This document shows, one piece after another, positions 1 to 4,850 of a stretch of 6,478 nucleotides of DNA (position 1 is its first letter; each line of letters starts with the position of its first letter). The position numbers and the translations under genes are program-made. The notes beneath the pieces are model-generated. The model made no database searches and was not told the DNA's origin. It worked only from the letters and a program-made list of their open reading frames with translations. This DNA is from DATHYU01 sp033722675 (lineage in GTDB: Bacteria; Actinomycetota; Acidimicrobiia; Spongiisociales; UBA11373), in the NCBI GenBank assembly GCA_033722675.1, contig JAWVYO010000118.1, forward strand, positions 1-6,478, read 5' to 3'.

Positions 1-1494
1 GACGAAGACGCCGTACAGGGTCTCGTCGCCGGTGTTCGTGACCTCGTAGGTCCACGTCACCGTGCTGCCGGCGGCGACCTTCGGGCCGGTGGGATGGTCG
101 GCATCGTGGCCGTTGGTGGCCTTCTCGATGTCGATCGACGGGAAGTCGGGGTAGTCGCCCTTCTTCTTCGCCTTGTAGTGGCTCGGGTCGCAGTCCTCGA
201 CGGGACGGCCGTCGTCCTCGGTCTCACCGGTGGCGCAGCCCACGTTGCCGTAGAGGCCGGCCACGGCGGTGCCGCGGGCCGTGAGGGTCGCCGAGTCACC
301 GACGGCCAGGAAGCCGATCGTGCCGATGAAGCCCTCTTCGTCGTCGTTGACCTCGACGTTCACGAGGTCCTGGTCACCGGTGTTCGTGACCACGTAGGTC
401 CACGTGATCTCGTCACCGACGTTCACCCGGACGGCGTCCGAACGATCGTCGGCGTCCTCACCGTTCGTGGCCTTCTCGATGTCGATGTCGGGATCGGGGA
501 CGTTGTAGTGGCTCGGGTCGCAGTCGTCGACCTCGTTGCCATCCTCGTCCACCGCACGGGCGCAGGCCTCGTTGCGATAGTTGCCCTCACCGACGGTGCC
601 GGTCTCCGTGAGCTCGAGGCTCTCGCCGACGCCGAGGAAGCTGATCGAGCCGATGAAGCCCTCCTGGTCGTCCTCGACCGTGACGTCCTCGAGGTCGACG
701 TCGCCGGTGTTCGTGACCACGTAGGTCCACGTCACCGTGTCGCCCGCGAAGAGCTCGGGGCCCTCGTCGGGGGTGTCGGCGTCGACGCCGTTGGTCGCCT
801 TCTCGATGTCGATGGCCGGATCGCCGGGGACGCCGATGTAGTGGCTCGGATCCGAGTCCATCACCATCTGCGTGTTCGGGATCGGGGACCCGCACTTCGT
901 CTTGATCTCGCCGTCCTTCTTGATCTCGCGGATCCAGAACGACTCGATCTGCCAGGCGGAGTCCTCGATCGGATCGGGATCGTTCTTCTCGCCGTAGCCG
1001 CCGGGGAACTCGTCGGAGCACGAGATGTGGATCTCCATGCCCGGGAACGGCGCCTGCTGGTCGGTGCCACCCGTGTTCGGCAGGAAGACGTCGCCGCCGT
1101 CGGCGTCGCCGTCGACGCGCGTGGTGTCACCGGTGGCGGGGTCGACGAAGACGAACGTGAAACGCTTCACGTCCTCGTCCCTCGGCTGCGGGCTGACCGC
1201 CGGGCCCTCCGCGGTCACCTTGGCGGTGTTGCGGTACTGGCCCTCCATGGCGGTGCCGGTGGCCTCACAGGTCATCGACTCGCCGACGCCCAGCTCGGTG
1301 CGGGGGCAGTCGATCGCGGTCGGATCGGAGTCGCCGATCTCGCCGACGTAGTCGACCAGTTCGACGTTCGACAGCGCGCTGTCGCCGGTGTTCGTGACCA
1401 CGTAGGTCCACGTCACCGTGTCGCCGATCTTGATCTCCGGGCCGGTCGGATCGTCCGCGTCCTCACCGTTCGTCGCCTTCTCGACGTCGATGGC
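1..1494 (-). repeat. Four Ig-like IDxEKATNG / VTWTYVVTNTGD protein repeats
   Basis: Copies lie at about 1494-1210, 816-505, 486-175 and 135-1 (the last truncated by the edge). Each encodes an IDxEKATNG opening, an acidic stretch, a (G/A)(D/S)xxTWTYxVTNTGD strand, and (in complete copies) a later VG(E/D)S turn and a GxY(R/G)N strand. DNA identity is highest over the strand, where gtgttcgtgaccacgtaggt recurs at about 380, 708 and 1388, with a near copy at 32. Copy 1 has the classic DCP...MTC cysteine pair. Copies 2 and 3 instead have C-A and D(D/E)CDPSHY cysteines, so they are closer to each other than to copy 1, as expected from recent internal duplication. Confidence 0.85.
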
Positions 1495-1896
1495 GGGGCT
1501 GGGCGGGGGGATCGGGTCGCCGCCGGAACAGGTCTTGTCGCCCTTCTGAATCGTGTACCGCTGCACACGCCAGGCGGAGTCCTGGATCCGGTCCGGACCT
1601 TCCTTCTCGCCCCAGCCGCCGGGGAACTCGTCGGAGCACGACAGGTGCATGACCATCCCCGTGGGGTTGGTCTTGCTCGTGCCGCCGGCGTCCGGGATGA
1701 ACGCGTCCTTCTCGGTGGCGGTGCCGGTCACCGTGGTGGTGGTGCCGTCCTGGTGCTCGAACACGAACTCGTAGTTGATCGTGTCCTTGGCGGACGCCAG
1801 GGTCGGGATCGTCAGCAGGAGCCCGCCCAACAGGGCGAGCGCCAGTCCGACGATGCCGAAGCGGCGACCGCGTCGTGGGTTTCGGGTTCTGCGCAT
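1..1896 (-). CDS. Large secreted modular protein with DUF11/DUF7507-like Ig repeats (3' end outside window)
   Basis: The frame is open from the ATG at 1896 down to base 1 (632 codons, no stop), so the C-terminus lies outside the window. Residues 1-36 form a Sec signal peptide: an Arg-rich n-region, a Leu/Ala-rich core, and an ASA site with likely cleavage after A36. The mature part is acidic and modular. Residues 41-123 and 246-335 are two copies of a module with SCSDEFPGG, GEK and DSAW. Four Ig-like repeats start at about residues 135, 361, 471 and 588, each opening with (A)IDxEKATNG and followed by the VTWTYVVTNTGD strand, the hallmark of the DUF11/DUF7507 'conserved repeat' families of secreted actinobacterial proteins. 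Linkers carry a DPSHY motif. Paired Cys (C87/C123, C293/C335, C197/C210, C445/C459, C554/C569) would suit disulfides outside the cell. An AGGAG at 1904-1908, 7 nt upstream, supports the start. A surface or structural/adhesive role is inferred; no catalytic motif is visible, and any anchor would be in the missing C-terminus. Confidence 0.9.
   Translation of the reverse strand, partial: MRRTRNPRRGRRFGIVGLALALLGGLLLTIPTLASAKDTINYEFVFEHQDGTTTTVTGTATEKDAFIPDAGGTSKTNPTGMVMHLSCSDEFPGGWGEKEGPDRIQDSAWRVQRYTIQKGDKTCSGGDPIPPPSPAIDVEKATNGEDADDPTGPEIKIGDTVTWTYVVTNTGDSALSNVELVDYVGEIGDSDPTAIDCPRTELGVGESMTCEATGTAMEGQYRNTAKVTAEGPAVSPQPRDEDVKRFTFVFVDPATGDTTRVDGDADGGDVFLPNTGGTDQQAPFPGMEIHISCSDEFPGGYGEKNDPDPIEDSAWQIESFWIREIKKDGEIKTKCGSPIPNTQMVMDSDPSHYIGVPGDPAIDIEKATNGVDADTPDEGPELFAGDTVTWTYVVTNTGDVDLEDVTVEDDQEGFIGSISFLGVGESLELTETGTVGEGNYRNEACARAVDEDGNEVDDCDPSHYNVPDPDIDIEKATNGEDADDRSDAVRVNVGDEITWTYVVTNTGDQDLVNVEVNDDEEGFIGTIGFLAVGDSATLTARGTAVAGLYGNVGCATGETEDDGRPVEDCDPSHYKAKKKGDYPDFPSIDIEKATNGHDADHPTGPKVAAGSTVTWTYEVTNTGDETLYGVFV
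892..1776 (-). repeat. Two copies of a SCSDEFPGG module interleaved with the Ig repeats
   Basis: Residues 41-123 (1776-1528) and 246-335 (1161-892) align by eye over their whole length. Shared features are an FVF strand, a GGT turn, P-x-GM-x-x-H-x-SCSDEFPGG-(W/Y)-GEK, P-D-x-I-x-DSAW and a final Cys. The two Cys of each copy sit about 36-42 residues apart and could form one disulfide per module. I do not recognise the module with certainty; it resembles a domain seen with Ig-like repeats in other secreted bacterial proteins. One Ig repeat separates the two copies, so the order is A-B-A-B-B-B. Confidence 0.7.
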
Positions 1897-1946
1897 CGGG
1901 CCTCTCCTCGGGTCGATCGCGTCCTCGTCGATCAAGGACTGCACCC

Positions 1947-1975
1947 AAGGTATGAACACGCAGAGTGGTTGGCAA
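1947..1975 (-). promoter_or_regulatory. Sigma-70-type promoter of the modular secreted protein gene
   Basis: Reading leftwards, TTGCCA (1975-1970; 5 of 6 match to TTGACA) is followed after exactly 17 nt by TACCTT (1952-1947; fits the actinobacterial TAnnnT pattern). Transcription would begin near 1940, giving a ~44-nt leader that contains the AGGAG at 1908-1904. The site lies in the 125-bp gap between the HIT gene and the secreted-protein gene, so the latter need not depend on read-through from the HIT gene. Confidence 0.55.
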
Positions 1976-1984
1976 CGACTTTCT

Positions 1985-2001
1985 GTGTCAGACGGGTGTC
2001 A
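1985..2001. promoter_or_regulatory. Tandem GTGTCA direct repeat upstream of the promoter (possible operator)
   Basis: GTGTCA occurs at 1985-1990 and again at 1996-2001, an 11-bp period of about one helical turn. On the transcribed strand these are TGACAC copies at roughly -45 to -61 relative to the predicted start site near 1940, the usual place for an activator bound to one face of the DNA just upstream of the -35. Two hexamers can occur by chance, so confidence is low. Confidence 0.3.
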
Positions 2002-2021
2002 TTCGTGAACGCAGGGGGTGA

Positions 2022-2438
2022 CTAGTCACCCATCGCGGCCCGTCGGACGGCGCTCGCGATGGTTTCGCGATGGTCGTCGTCGCGGTAGCCCGTTCGGGGC
2101 CAGAAGAAGCCCCGGAGGCCGTCGCCGCGCCGACGCGGCACGACGTGGACGTGGAGGTGGGGGACCGACTGGCTCACGACGTTGTTCTGGGCCACGAAGA
2201 TGCCCTCGGCCTCGAGCGCGGTTCGCACGGCCCCCGCCAGGTGTCGGACCGCCCCGAAGAGGGGACCGACCTCGTCCCCGGGGAGGTCTTCGATCGTCAC
2301 GACATGGTCGCGGGGCACGACGAGGACGTGGCCGGGGAACAGCGGGCGGATGTCGAGAAACGCCACGACGGCGTCGTCCTCGTACACGACGTCGGCCTCC
2401 CGGTCGCCGGCGACGATCCCGCAGAACGCACAGTCCAT
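2022..2438 (-). CDS. HIT (histidine triad) family protein
   Basis: This complete 138-residue protein has the length usual for small HIT hydrolases. The signature H94-L-H96-V-H98 followed by VVPR is intact; in this superfamily it forms the catalytic histidine triad, with the middle His attacking the alpha-phosphate of nucleoside phosphoramidates, dinucleoside polyphosphates or adenylylated intermediates. The N-terminal C3-x-x-C6, together with H45 in the PRDH motif and a triad His, matches the zinc site of many HinT-like members. N85/N86 fit the nucleotide-binding loop, and a GFFWPRTGY tail (residues 110-118) follows. It has no signal peptide and should be cytosolic. The ATG at 2438 is chosen because MDCAFCGIVAGD is the typical family N-terminus. 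No Shine-Dalgarno is seen, so a leaderless transcript is likely. It could be HinT-like or Ap4A-hydrolase-like; substrate cannot be read from the sequence. Confidence 0.93.
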   Translation of the reverse strand: MDCAFCGIVAGDREADVVYEDDAVVAFLDIRPLFPGHVLVVPRDHVVTIEDLPGDEVGPLFGAVRHLAGAVRTALEAEGIFVAQNNVVSQSVPHLHVHVVPRRRGDGLRGFFWPRTGYRDDDHRETIASAVRRAAMGD

Positions 2439-2445
2439 GGCCGGG

Positions 2446-2476
2446 ACGCTACCGGCCCGCCGCGGACCCGCGACAA
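2446..2476 (-). promoter_or_regulatory. Possible leaderless promoter of the HIT gene
   Basis: Reading leftwards, TTGTCG (2476-2471) and TAGCGT (2451-2446) are separated by 19 nt. The TAnnnT hexamer ends 7 nt before the ATG at 2438, so transcription would start at or next to the start codon. This is common in actinobacteria and would explain the missing ribosome binding site. The spacer is slightly long and the -35 is imperfect, so this is a candidate only. The whole divergent gap is 47 bp and must also hold any promoter for the rightward gene at 2486, for which I see no convincing elements. Confidence 0.3.
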
Positions 2477-2485
2477 TGGGCGGCG

Positions 2486-3292
2486 ATGCTTCGGTACTTC
2501 AAACGGCTCACGTCCACCTTCTCGTCGCCCGAGCGCACGTCGGGCCGGCCGGCGAGCGACAACGGCGCGTCCTCCTTCCATCTCGTGTGGGACCTGCCCC
2601 AGGCCCCGCTCGTCGAGGTGGAGGCGACGCTCGAGGTCCTCATGCTCCCCGCCGTGCGGAGCCTGTACTTCTGGGCGCTCCAGGTGTCCTTCGCCTCCCA
2701 GCGCCGGCTCAAGGGCGGCGCCCACCTCGGCCTGCAGTTCAACCCCCGCCACCCCGGGTCGGCGGCCGTGAACTGGGGCGGGTACGGGCCCGCCGAGGAC
2801 GGCTCGCGCCTGTTGAAGGGCTCGGAGTCGCCCCTGCCGAGCACGCCAGGCGACCCGAACACCCGGGACTTCCCGTGGCAGGTGGGCCACCGGTACCGCC
2901 TCAGGGTGACCCCGTCGCCGGATCGGATCGATCGGGGCTTCGCCTGGCGGGGTTCGGTGACGGATCTCGAGACCGGGGAGCCCACGGTGGTGCGCGACCT
3001 CCACACGATGGGCGACTACCTCGTCGCCCCGATGGTCTGGTCGGAGGTCTTCGCCCGGTGTGAGGCGCCGTCGGTGCCGGTGCGCTGGAGCGGGCTGCGG
3101 GCCGTCGACGCCGACGGTGCCGAGGTGTCGCCCCGCCACGTCCGGGTGAACTATCAGCCCCACGCCGAGGGTGGATGCGACAACACCTCGGTGTCCGTCG
3201 ACGAGCTCGGCATCGTCCAGACGACGCGGGTGGCCCGCCAGGTGCCCCAGGGAGCGCTCCTGCCGGTGCCGGGGGTCCGGGCCGAGGGGTGA
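2486..3292 (+). CDS. Uncharacterised soluble protein, possibly lectin-like beta-sandwich, coupled to P450
   Basis: This complete frame of 268 residues starts at the ATG at 2486. The frame is open further upstream, but that would overlap the well-supported HIT gene on the opposite strand, so the short start is preferred. I do not recognise the family with certainty. Visible features are FHLVWDLP (31-38), an alternating-hydrophobic strand, YFWALQVSF (61-69), GGAHLGLQFNPRHP (77-90), AVNWGGY (94-100), a long loop with GDPNTRDFPWQ (122-132), and VWSEVFARCEAP (184-195). The many Trp/Tyr/Gly residues in beta-rich surroundings suggest a jelly-roll or concanavalin-like sandwich of the DUF3472 kind; this is an inference from pattern only. 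There is no signal peptide or transmembrane segment, so it is probably cytosolic. Its TGA overlaps the GTG of the P450 gene by 4 bases, which implies co-expression and suggests a shared pathway. No catalytic triad or metal motif is obvious. Confidence 0.8.
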   Translation: MLRYFKRLTSTFSSPERTSGRPASDNGASSFHLVWDLPQAPLVEVEATLEVLMLPAVRSLYFWALQVSFASQRRLKGGAHLGLQFNPRHPGSAAVNWGGYGPAEDGSRLLKGSESPLPSTPGDPNTRDFPWQVGHRYRLRVTPSPDRIDRGFAWRGSVTDLETGEPTVVRDLHTMGDYLVAPMVWSEVFARCEAPSVPVRWSGLRAVDADGAEVSPRHVRVNYQPHAEGGCDNTSVSVDELGIVQTTRVARQVPQGALLPVPGVRAEG

Positions 3293-4518
3293 CCGTCACG
3301 CCCGGGATCGAATTCGATCCGTACGACCGCGCCTTTCTCGACGATCCCTATCCGACGTACGCCCGGCTGCGCGAGGAGGCCCCCGTCGCCTACGACGCCG
3401 AGCGCGACCTCACCTTCTTCGCACGCCACGACGACGTCACGGCCGTCCTGCGCGACGCCCGGTTCGGCCGCCGGGCGACCCACCGGCTGGACCCGCAGGA
3501 CCTCTCGCGTCCCGAGGTGGGCTCCGGGTATCCGACGTGGGAGCGGTTCGTGCGCGGGTCCTTCATCGACCTGGAGCCGCCCGAGCACACGCGGCTGCGG
3601 GCCCTCGTGGCGCCCGCCTTCCGCAAACGGTCCGCCGAGCTCCTGCGGCCCCTCCTCGACGCCACCGCCGACCGCCTCCTCGACGAGCTGCTCGAGCGGG
3701 ACGCCGTCGACATGATCGCCGACTACGCCACCCCGATCCCCGTGGAGATGATCACGGCGCTCATGGGCGTCCCCGAGGCGGACCATCCGATGCTGCTCGA
3801 CTGGTCCCACGCCATCGTCCGATTGTTCGACTACGACGCCACGCCCGACGAGGGGGAGGCCGCCGAGCGGGCCGTCGGCGAGTTCGTGGCGTATCTGCGC
3901 CCGATCGTGCGGCGGCGGCGGGCGGAACCGGGGGACGACCTCATCTCCCAGATGGCGGCGGCCCGTCACGACGGCGAGCCCTATTCGGACGACGACGTCG
4001 TCGCCACCGCGATCCTCACCCTCAACGCCGGACACGAGGCCACCGTCCACGCGATCGGGAACGCGGTGCTCGCCCTCGGCCGGCATCCCGACGTGTTCGC
4101 CGCGTTGCGTGACGAGCCCTCACTGGTCCCCGGCGCCGCCGAGGAGCTCCTCCGCTACGACACCCCGCTGCAGATGTTCGAACGGTGGGTGCTCGAGGAC
4201 GTCGACTGGCGGGGCCACCGGCTGGAGCGCGGGACCAAGGTGGGGCTGCTCTTCGGGTCGGCCAACCGGGACGCCGAGGTCTTCGACGACCCCGATCGCA
4301 TCGTCCCCACCCGGGACCACCGGCTGCACGTCTCCTTCGGGGGAGGGGTCCATCACTGCGTGGGCGCCCCGCTCGCCCGGGTCGAGCTGGAGGTGGCGCT
4401 GGGGGCGCTGGTGCGGCGGGTCGCCCGGATCGGACTCGAGTCCCGAGAGCCGGAGCGCATCCACAGCCTGGTCTTCCGGGGTGTGACGTCGCTCCCCGCC
4501 CTCCTCCAGGCGGCCTGA
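3289..4518 (+). CDS. Cytochrome P450 monooxygenase with Ala in place of the I-helix Thr
   Basis: This complete 409-residue protein has the usual length for a soluble bacterial P450. Signatures in order: C-helix HTRLR (100-104), I-helix AGHEAT (247-252), K-helix E286-L-L-R289, and the heme loop FGGGVHHCVG (350-359) with C357 as the axial thiolate ligand. It would insert one oxygen atom from O2 into an unknown substrate using electrons from a separate ferredoxin and reductase, neither of which is in the window. The I-helix reads AGHE-A-T where the family norm is AG-x-(D/E)-T, so the proton-relay Thr is Ala251. The same change is known in P450eryF (CYP107A1), where the substrate helps proton delivery. 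The GTG at 3289 is chosen because it forms a GTGA overlap with the upstream stop and gives the expected N-terminus (FDPYDRAFLDDPYPTYARLR). An upstream ATG at 3175 would add an unrelated, Gly/Pro-rich extension inside the preceding gene. Confidence 0.96.
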   Translation: MTVTPGIEFDPYDRAFLDDPYPTYARLREEAPVAYDAERDLTFFARHDDVTAVLRDARFGRRATHRLDPQDLSRPEVGSGYPTWERFVRGSFIDLEPPEHTRLRALVAPAFRKRSAELLRPLLDATADRLLDELLERDAVDMIADYATPIPVEMITALMGVPEADHPMLLDWSHAIVRLFDYDATPDEGEAAERAVGEFVAYLRPIVRRRRAEPGDDLISQMAAARHDGEPYSDDDVVATAILTLNAGHEATVHAIGNAVLALGRHPDVFAALRDEPSLVPGAAEELLRYDTPLQMFERWVLEDVDWRGHRLERGTKVGLLFGSANRDAEVFDDPDRIVPTRDHRLHVSFGGGVHHCVGAPLARVELEVALGALVRRVARIGLESREPERIHSLVFRGVTSLPALLQAA

Positions 4519-4519
4519 G

Positions 4520-4557
4520 ACGGCCTCGACTTACCTCTCGTTTAGGGGCCGAGCCGT
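4520..4557 (+). terminator. Weak stem-loop just after the P450 stop (possible terminator)
   Basis: ACGG-C-CTCG (4520-4528) can pair with CGAG-CCGT (4550-4557), giving two 4-bp G/C-rich helices with one bulged C, around a 21-nt loop. It begins 2 nt after the P450 stop codon. There is no T-tract, so it is not a classical intrinsic terminator; a weak transcript-end or stabilising structure is the most that can be said. Confidence 0.22.
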
Positions 4558-4566
4558 ACCGTTGGG

Positions 4567-4595
4567 TTCGGAAGGGCGAGTGTGCGGTGTATGCT
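4567..4595 (+). promoter_or_regulatory. Candidate promoter for the small ORF / solute-binding protein unit
   Basis: TTCGGA (4567-4572; weak -35) is followed after 17 nt by TATGCT (4590-4595; 4 of 6 to TATAAT and fits TAnnnT). Transcription would start near 4602, giving a ~70-nt leader before the GTG at 4674 and ~245 nt before the transporter gene. The -35 is poor, so either an activator or an extended -10 contact would be expected. Confidence 0.4.
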
Positions 4596-4637
4596 CGGTC
4601 TTCGCCCGAGGTACGTGTGTGGCTTCGGGAGGGTGCC

Positions 4638-4654
4638 GCACCGCTGTGCGGTGC
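4638..4654 (+). promoter_or_regulatory. Perfect 7-bp hairpin just upstream of a Shine-Dalgarno
   Basis: GCACCGC (4638-4644) and GCGGTGC (4648-4654) are exact reverse complements around a TGT loop. The hairpin ends 6 nt before GGAGGAG (4661-4667), so it could set access of ribosomes to the small ORF at 4674. No T-run follows, which argues against a terminator. Confidence 0.4.
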
Positions 4655-4673
4655 AACTAGGGAGGAGTTCGAA

Positions 4674-4850
4674 GTGATCGAGCCGTCATTTCGACGTGCG
4701 CCGGCATCCGCCGGTGCCTTCGAGAACGGTCGATCCCTCTCCACCCGGGCATCCGGTAAGAGGAAGCTCCGCATCCCCGGCGACCACCTTCGGGTGCTGT
4801 CGTGCTCGGATCGGGCCTTCCGTACGCTCAACAAGGAGGAATGCGCTTGA
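4674..4850 (+). CDS. Candidate small protein (58 aa), translationally coupled to the transporter gene
   Basis: A GTG at 4674 is preceded by a near-perfect GGAGGAG (4661-4667) with 6-nt spacing. The frame runs 58 codons to a TGA at 4848-4850, which overlaps the TTG start of the solute-binding protein gene in the 4-base arrangement TTGA. The predicted peptide is basic (KRKLR at 29-33), has two Cys (C44, C57), and shows no signal peptide, transmembrane segment or motif I recognise. Third-position G/C is about 74% by my count, lower than in the P450 but compatible with coding. Its last codons AAG-GAG-GAA are also the Shine-Dalgarno of the next gene. It may be a true small protein or a leader peptide whose translation opens the downstream start; the base pattern does not decide between them. 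Confidence 0.45.
   Translation: MIEPSFRRAPASAGAFENGRSLSTRASGKRKLRIPGDHLRVLSCSDRAFRTLNKEECA
4698..4802 (+). promoter_or_regulatory. Two further hairpins within the transporter leader
   Basis: Hairpin A pairs GCGCCGGC (4698-4705) with GCCGGTGC (4710-4717), 8 bp with one G-U, loop ATCC. Hairpin B (4781-4802) pairs CGAC-CACC with GGTG-CT-GTCG, with a two-base bulge and a cTTCGg tetraloop (4789-4792), an exceptionally stable RNA loop type. Both lie inside the candidate small ORF, so ribosomes crossing it would melt them. I cannot match this to a known riboswitch class. Confidence 0.35.
4833..4840 (+). promoter_or_regulatory. Strong Shine-Dalgarno AAGGAGGA that decides the TTG start
   Basis: GGAGG at 4835-4839 is only 1 nt from the ATG at 4841, which is too close for initiation, but 7 nt from the in-frame TTG at 4847, the optimum. 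The next in-frame GTG (4856) is 16 nt away. The TTG also gives the TTGA overlap with the upstream small ORF. I therefore place the start of the transporter gene at 4847. Confidence 0.65.

Larger units (their letters stand above)
4519..4673. other. Non-coding gap between the P450 and the transporter unit
   Basis: I see no credible gene in this 155-bp stretch on either strand. It holds a weak stem-loop after the P450 stop, the TATGCT promoter candidate, the 7-bp hairpin at 4638-4654 and the GGAGGAG site at 4661-4667. A weaker CCCGA/TCGGG pairing (4605-4609 with 4625-4629) is also possible. Confidence 0.6.

Noticed and set aside
1..36. Homopolymer frameshift or pseudogene near the left edge
   Set aside because: The minus-strand frame stays open and in register with the repeat pattern to base 1; it is simply cut by the window.
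31..1412. Repeated ~20-bp DNA blocks that could suggest a CRISPR array
   Set aside because: The spacing is irregular (about 330-680 bp) and every block encodes the same VVTNTGD protein strand in one continuous frame.
94..2025. Long rightward open frame (643 codons) opposite the secreted protein
   Set aside because: It is the antisense of a repeat-rich, high-GC gene that has a signal peptide, Shine-Dalgarno and recognisable domains; its own product is Val/Asp/Arg-rich low complexity with no domain pattern.
2018..2485. Upstream extension of the 268-residue protein to an earlier ATG
   Set aside because: The added 156 residues would be Arg/Pro/Gly-rich and fully overlap the HIT gene on the opposite strand; the ATG at 2486 gives a normal N-terminus.
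3154..4086. Leftward open frame opposite the P450 gene
   Set aside because: It is antisense to a P450 with all signature motifs, and no promoter, ribosome binding site or domain pattern supports it.
4638..4654. Hairpin as an intrinsic terminator of the P450 unit
   Set aside because: No T-run follows; instead a Shine-Dalgarno and start codon do.
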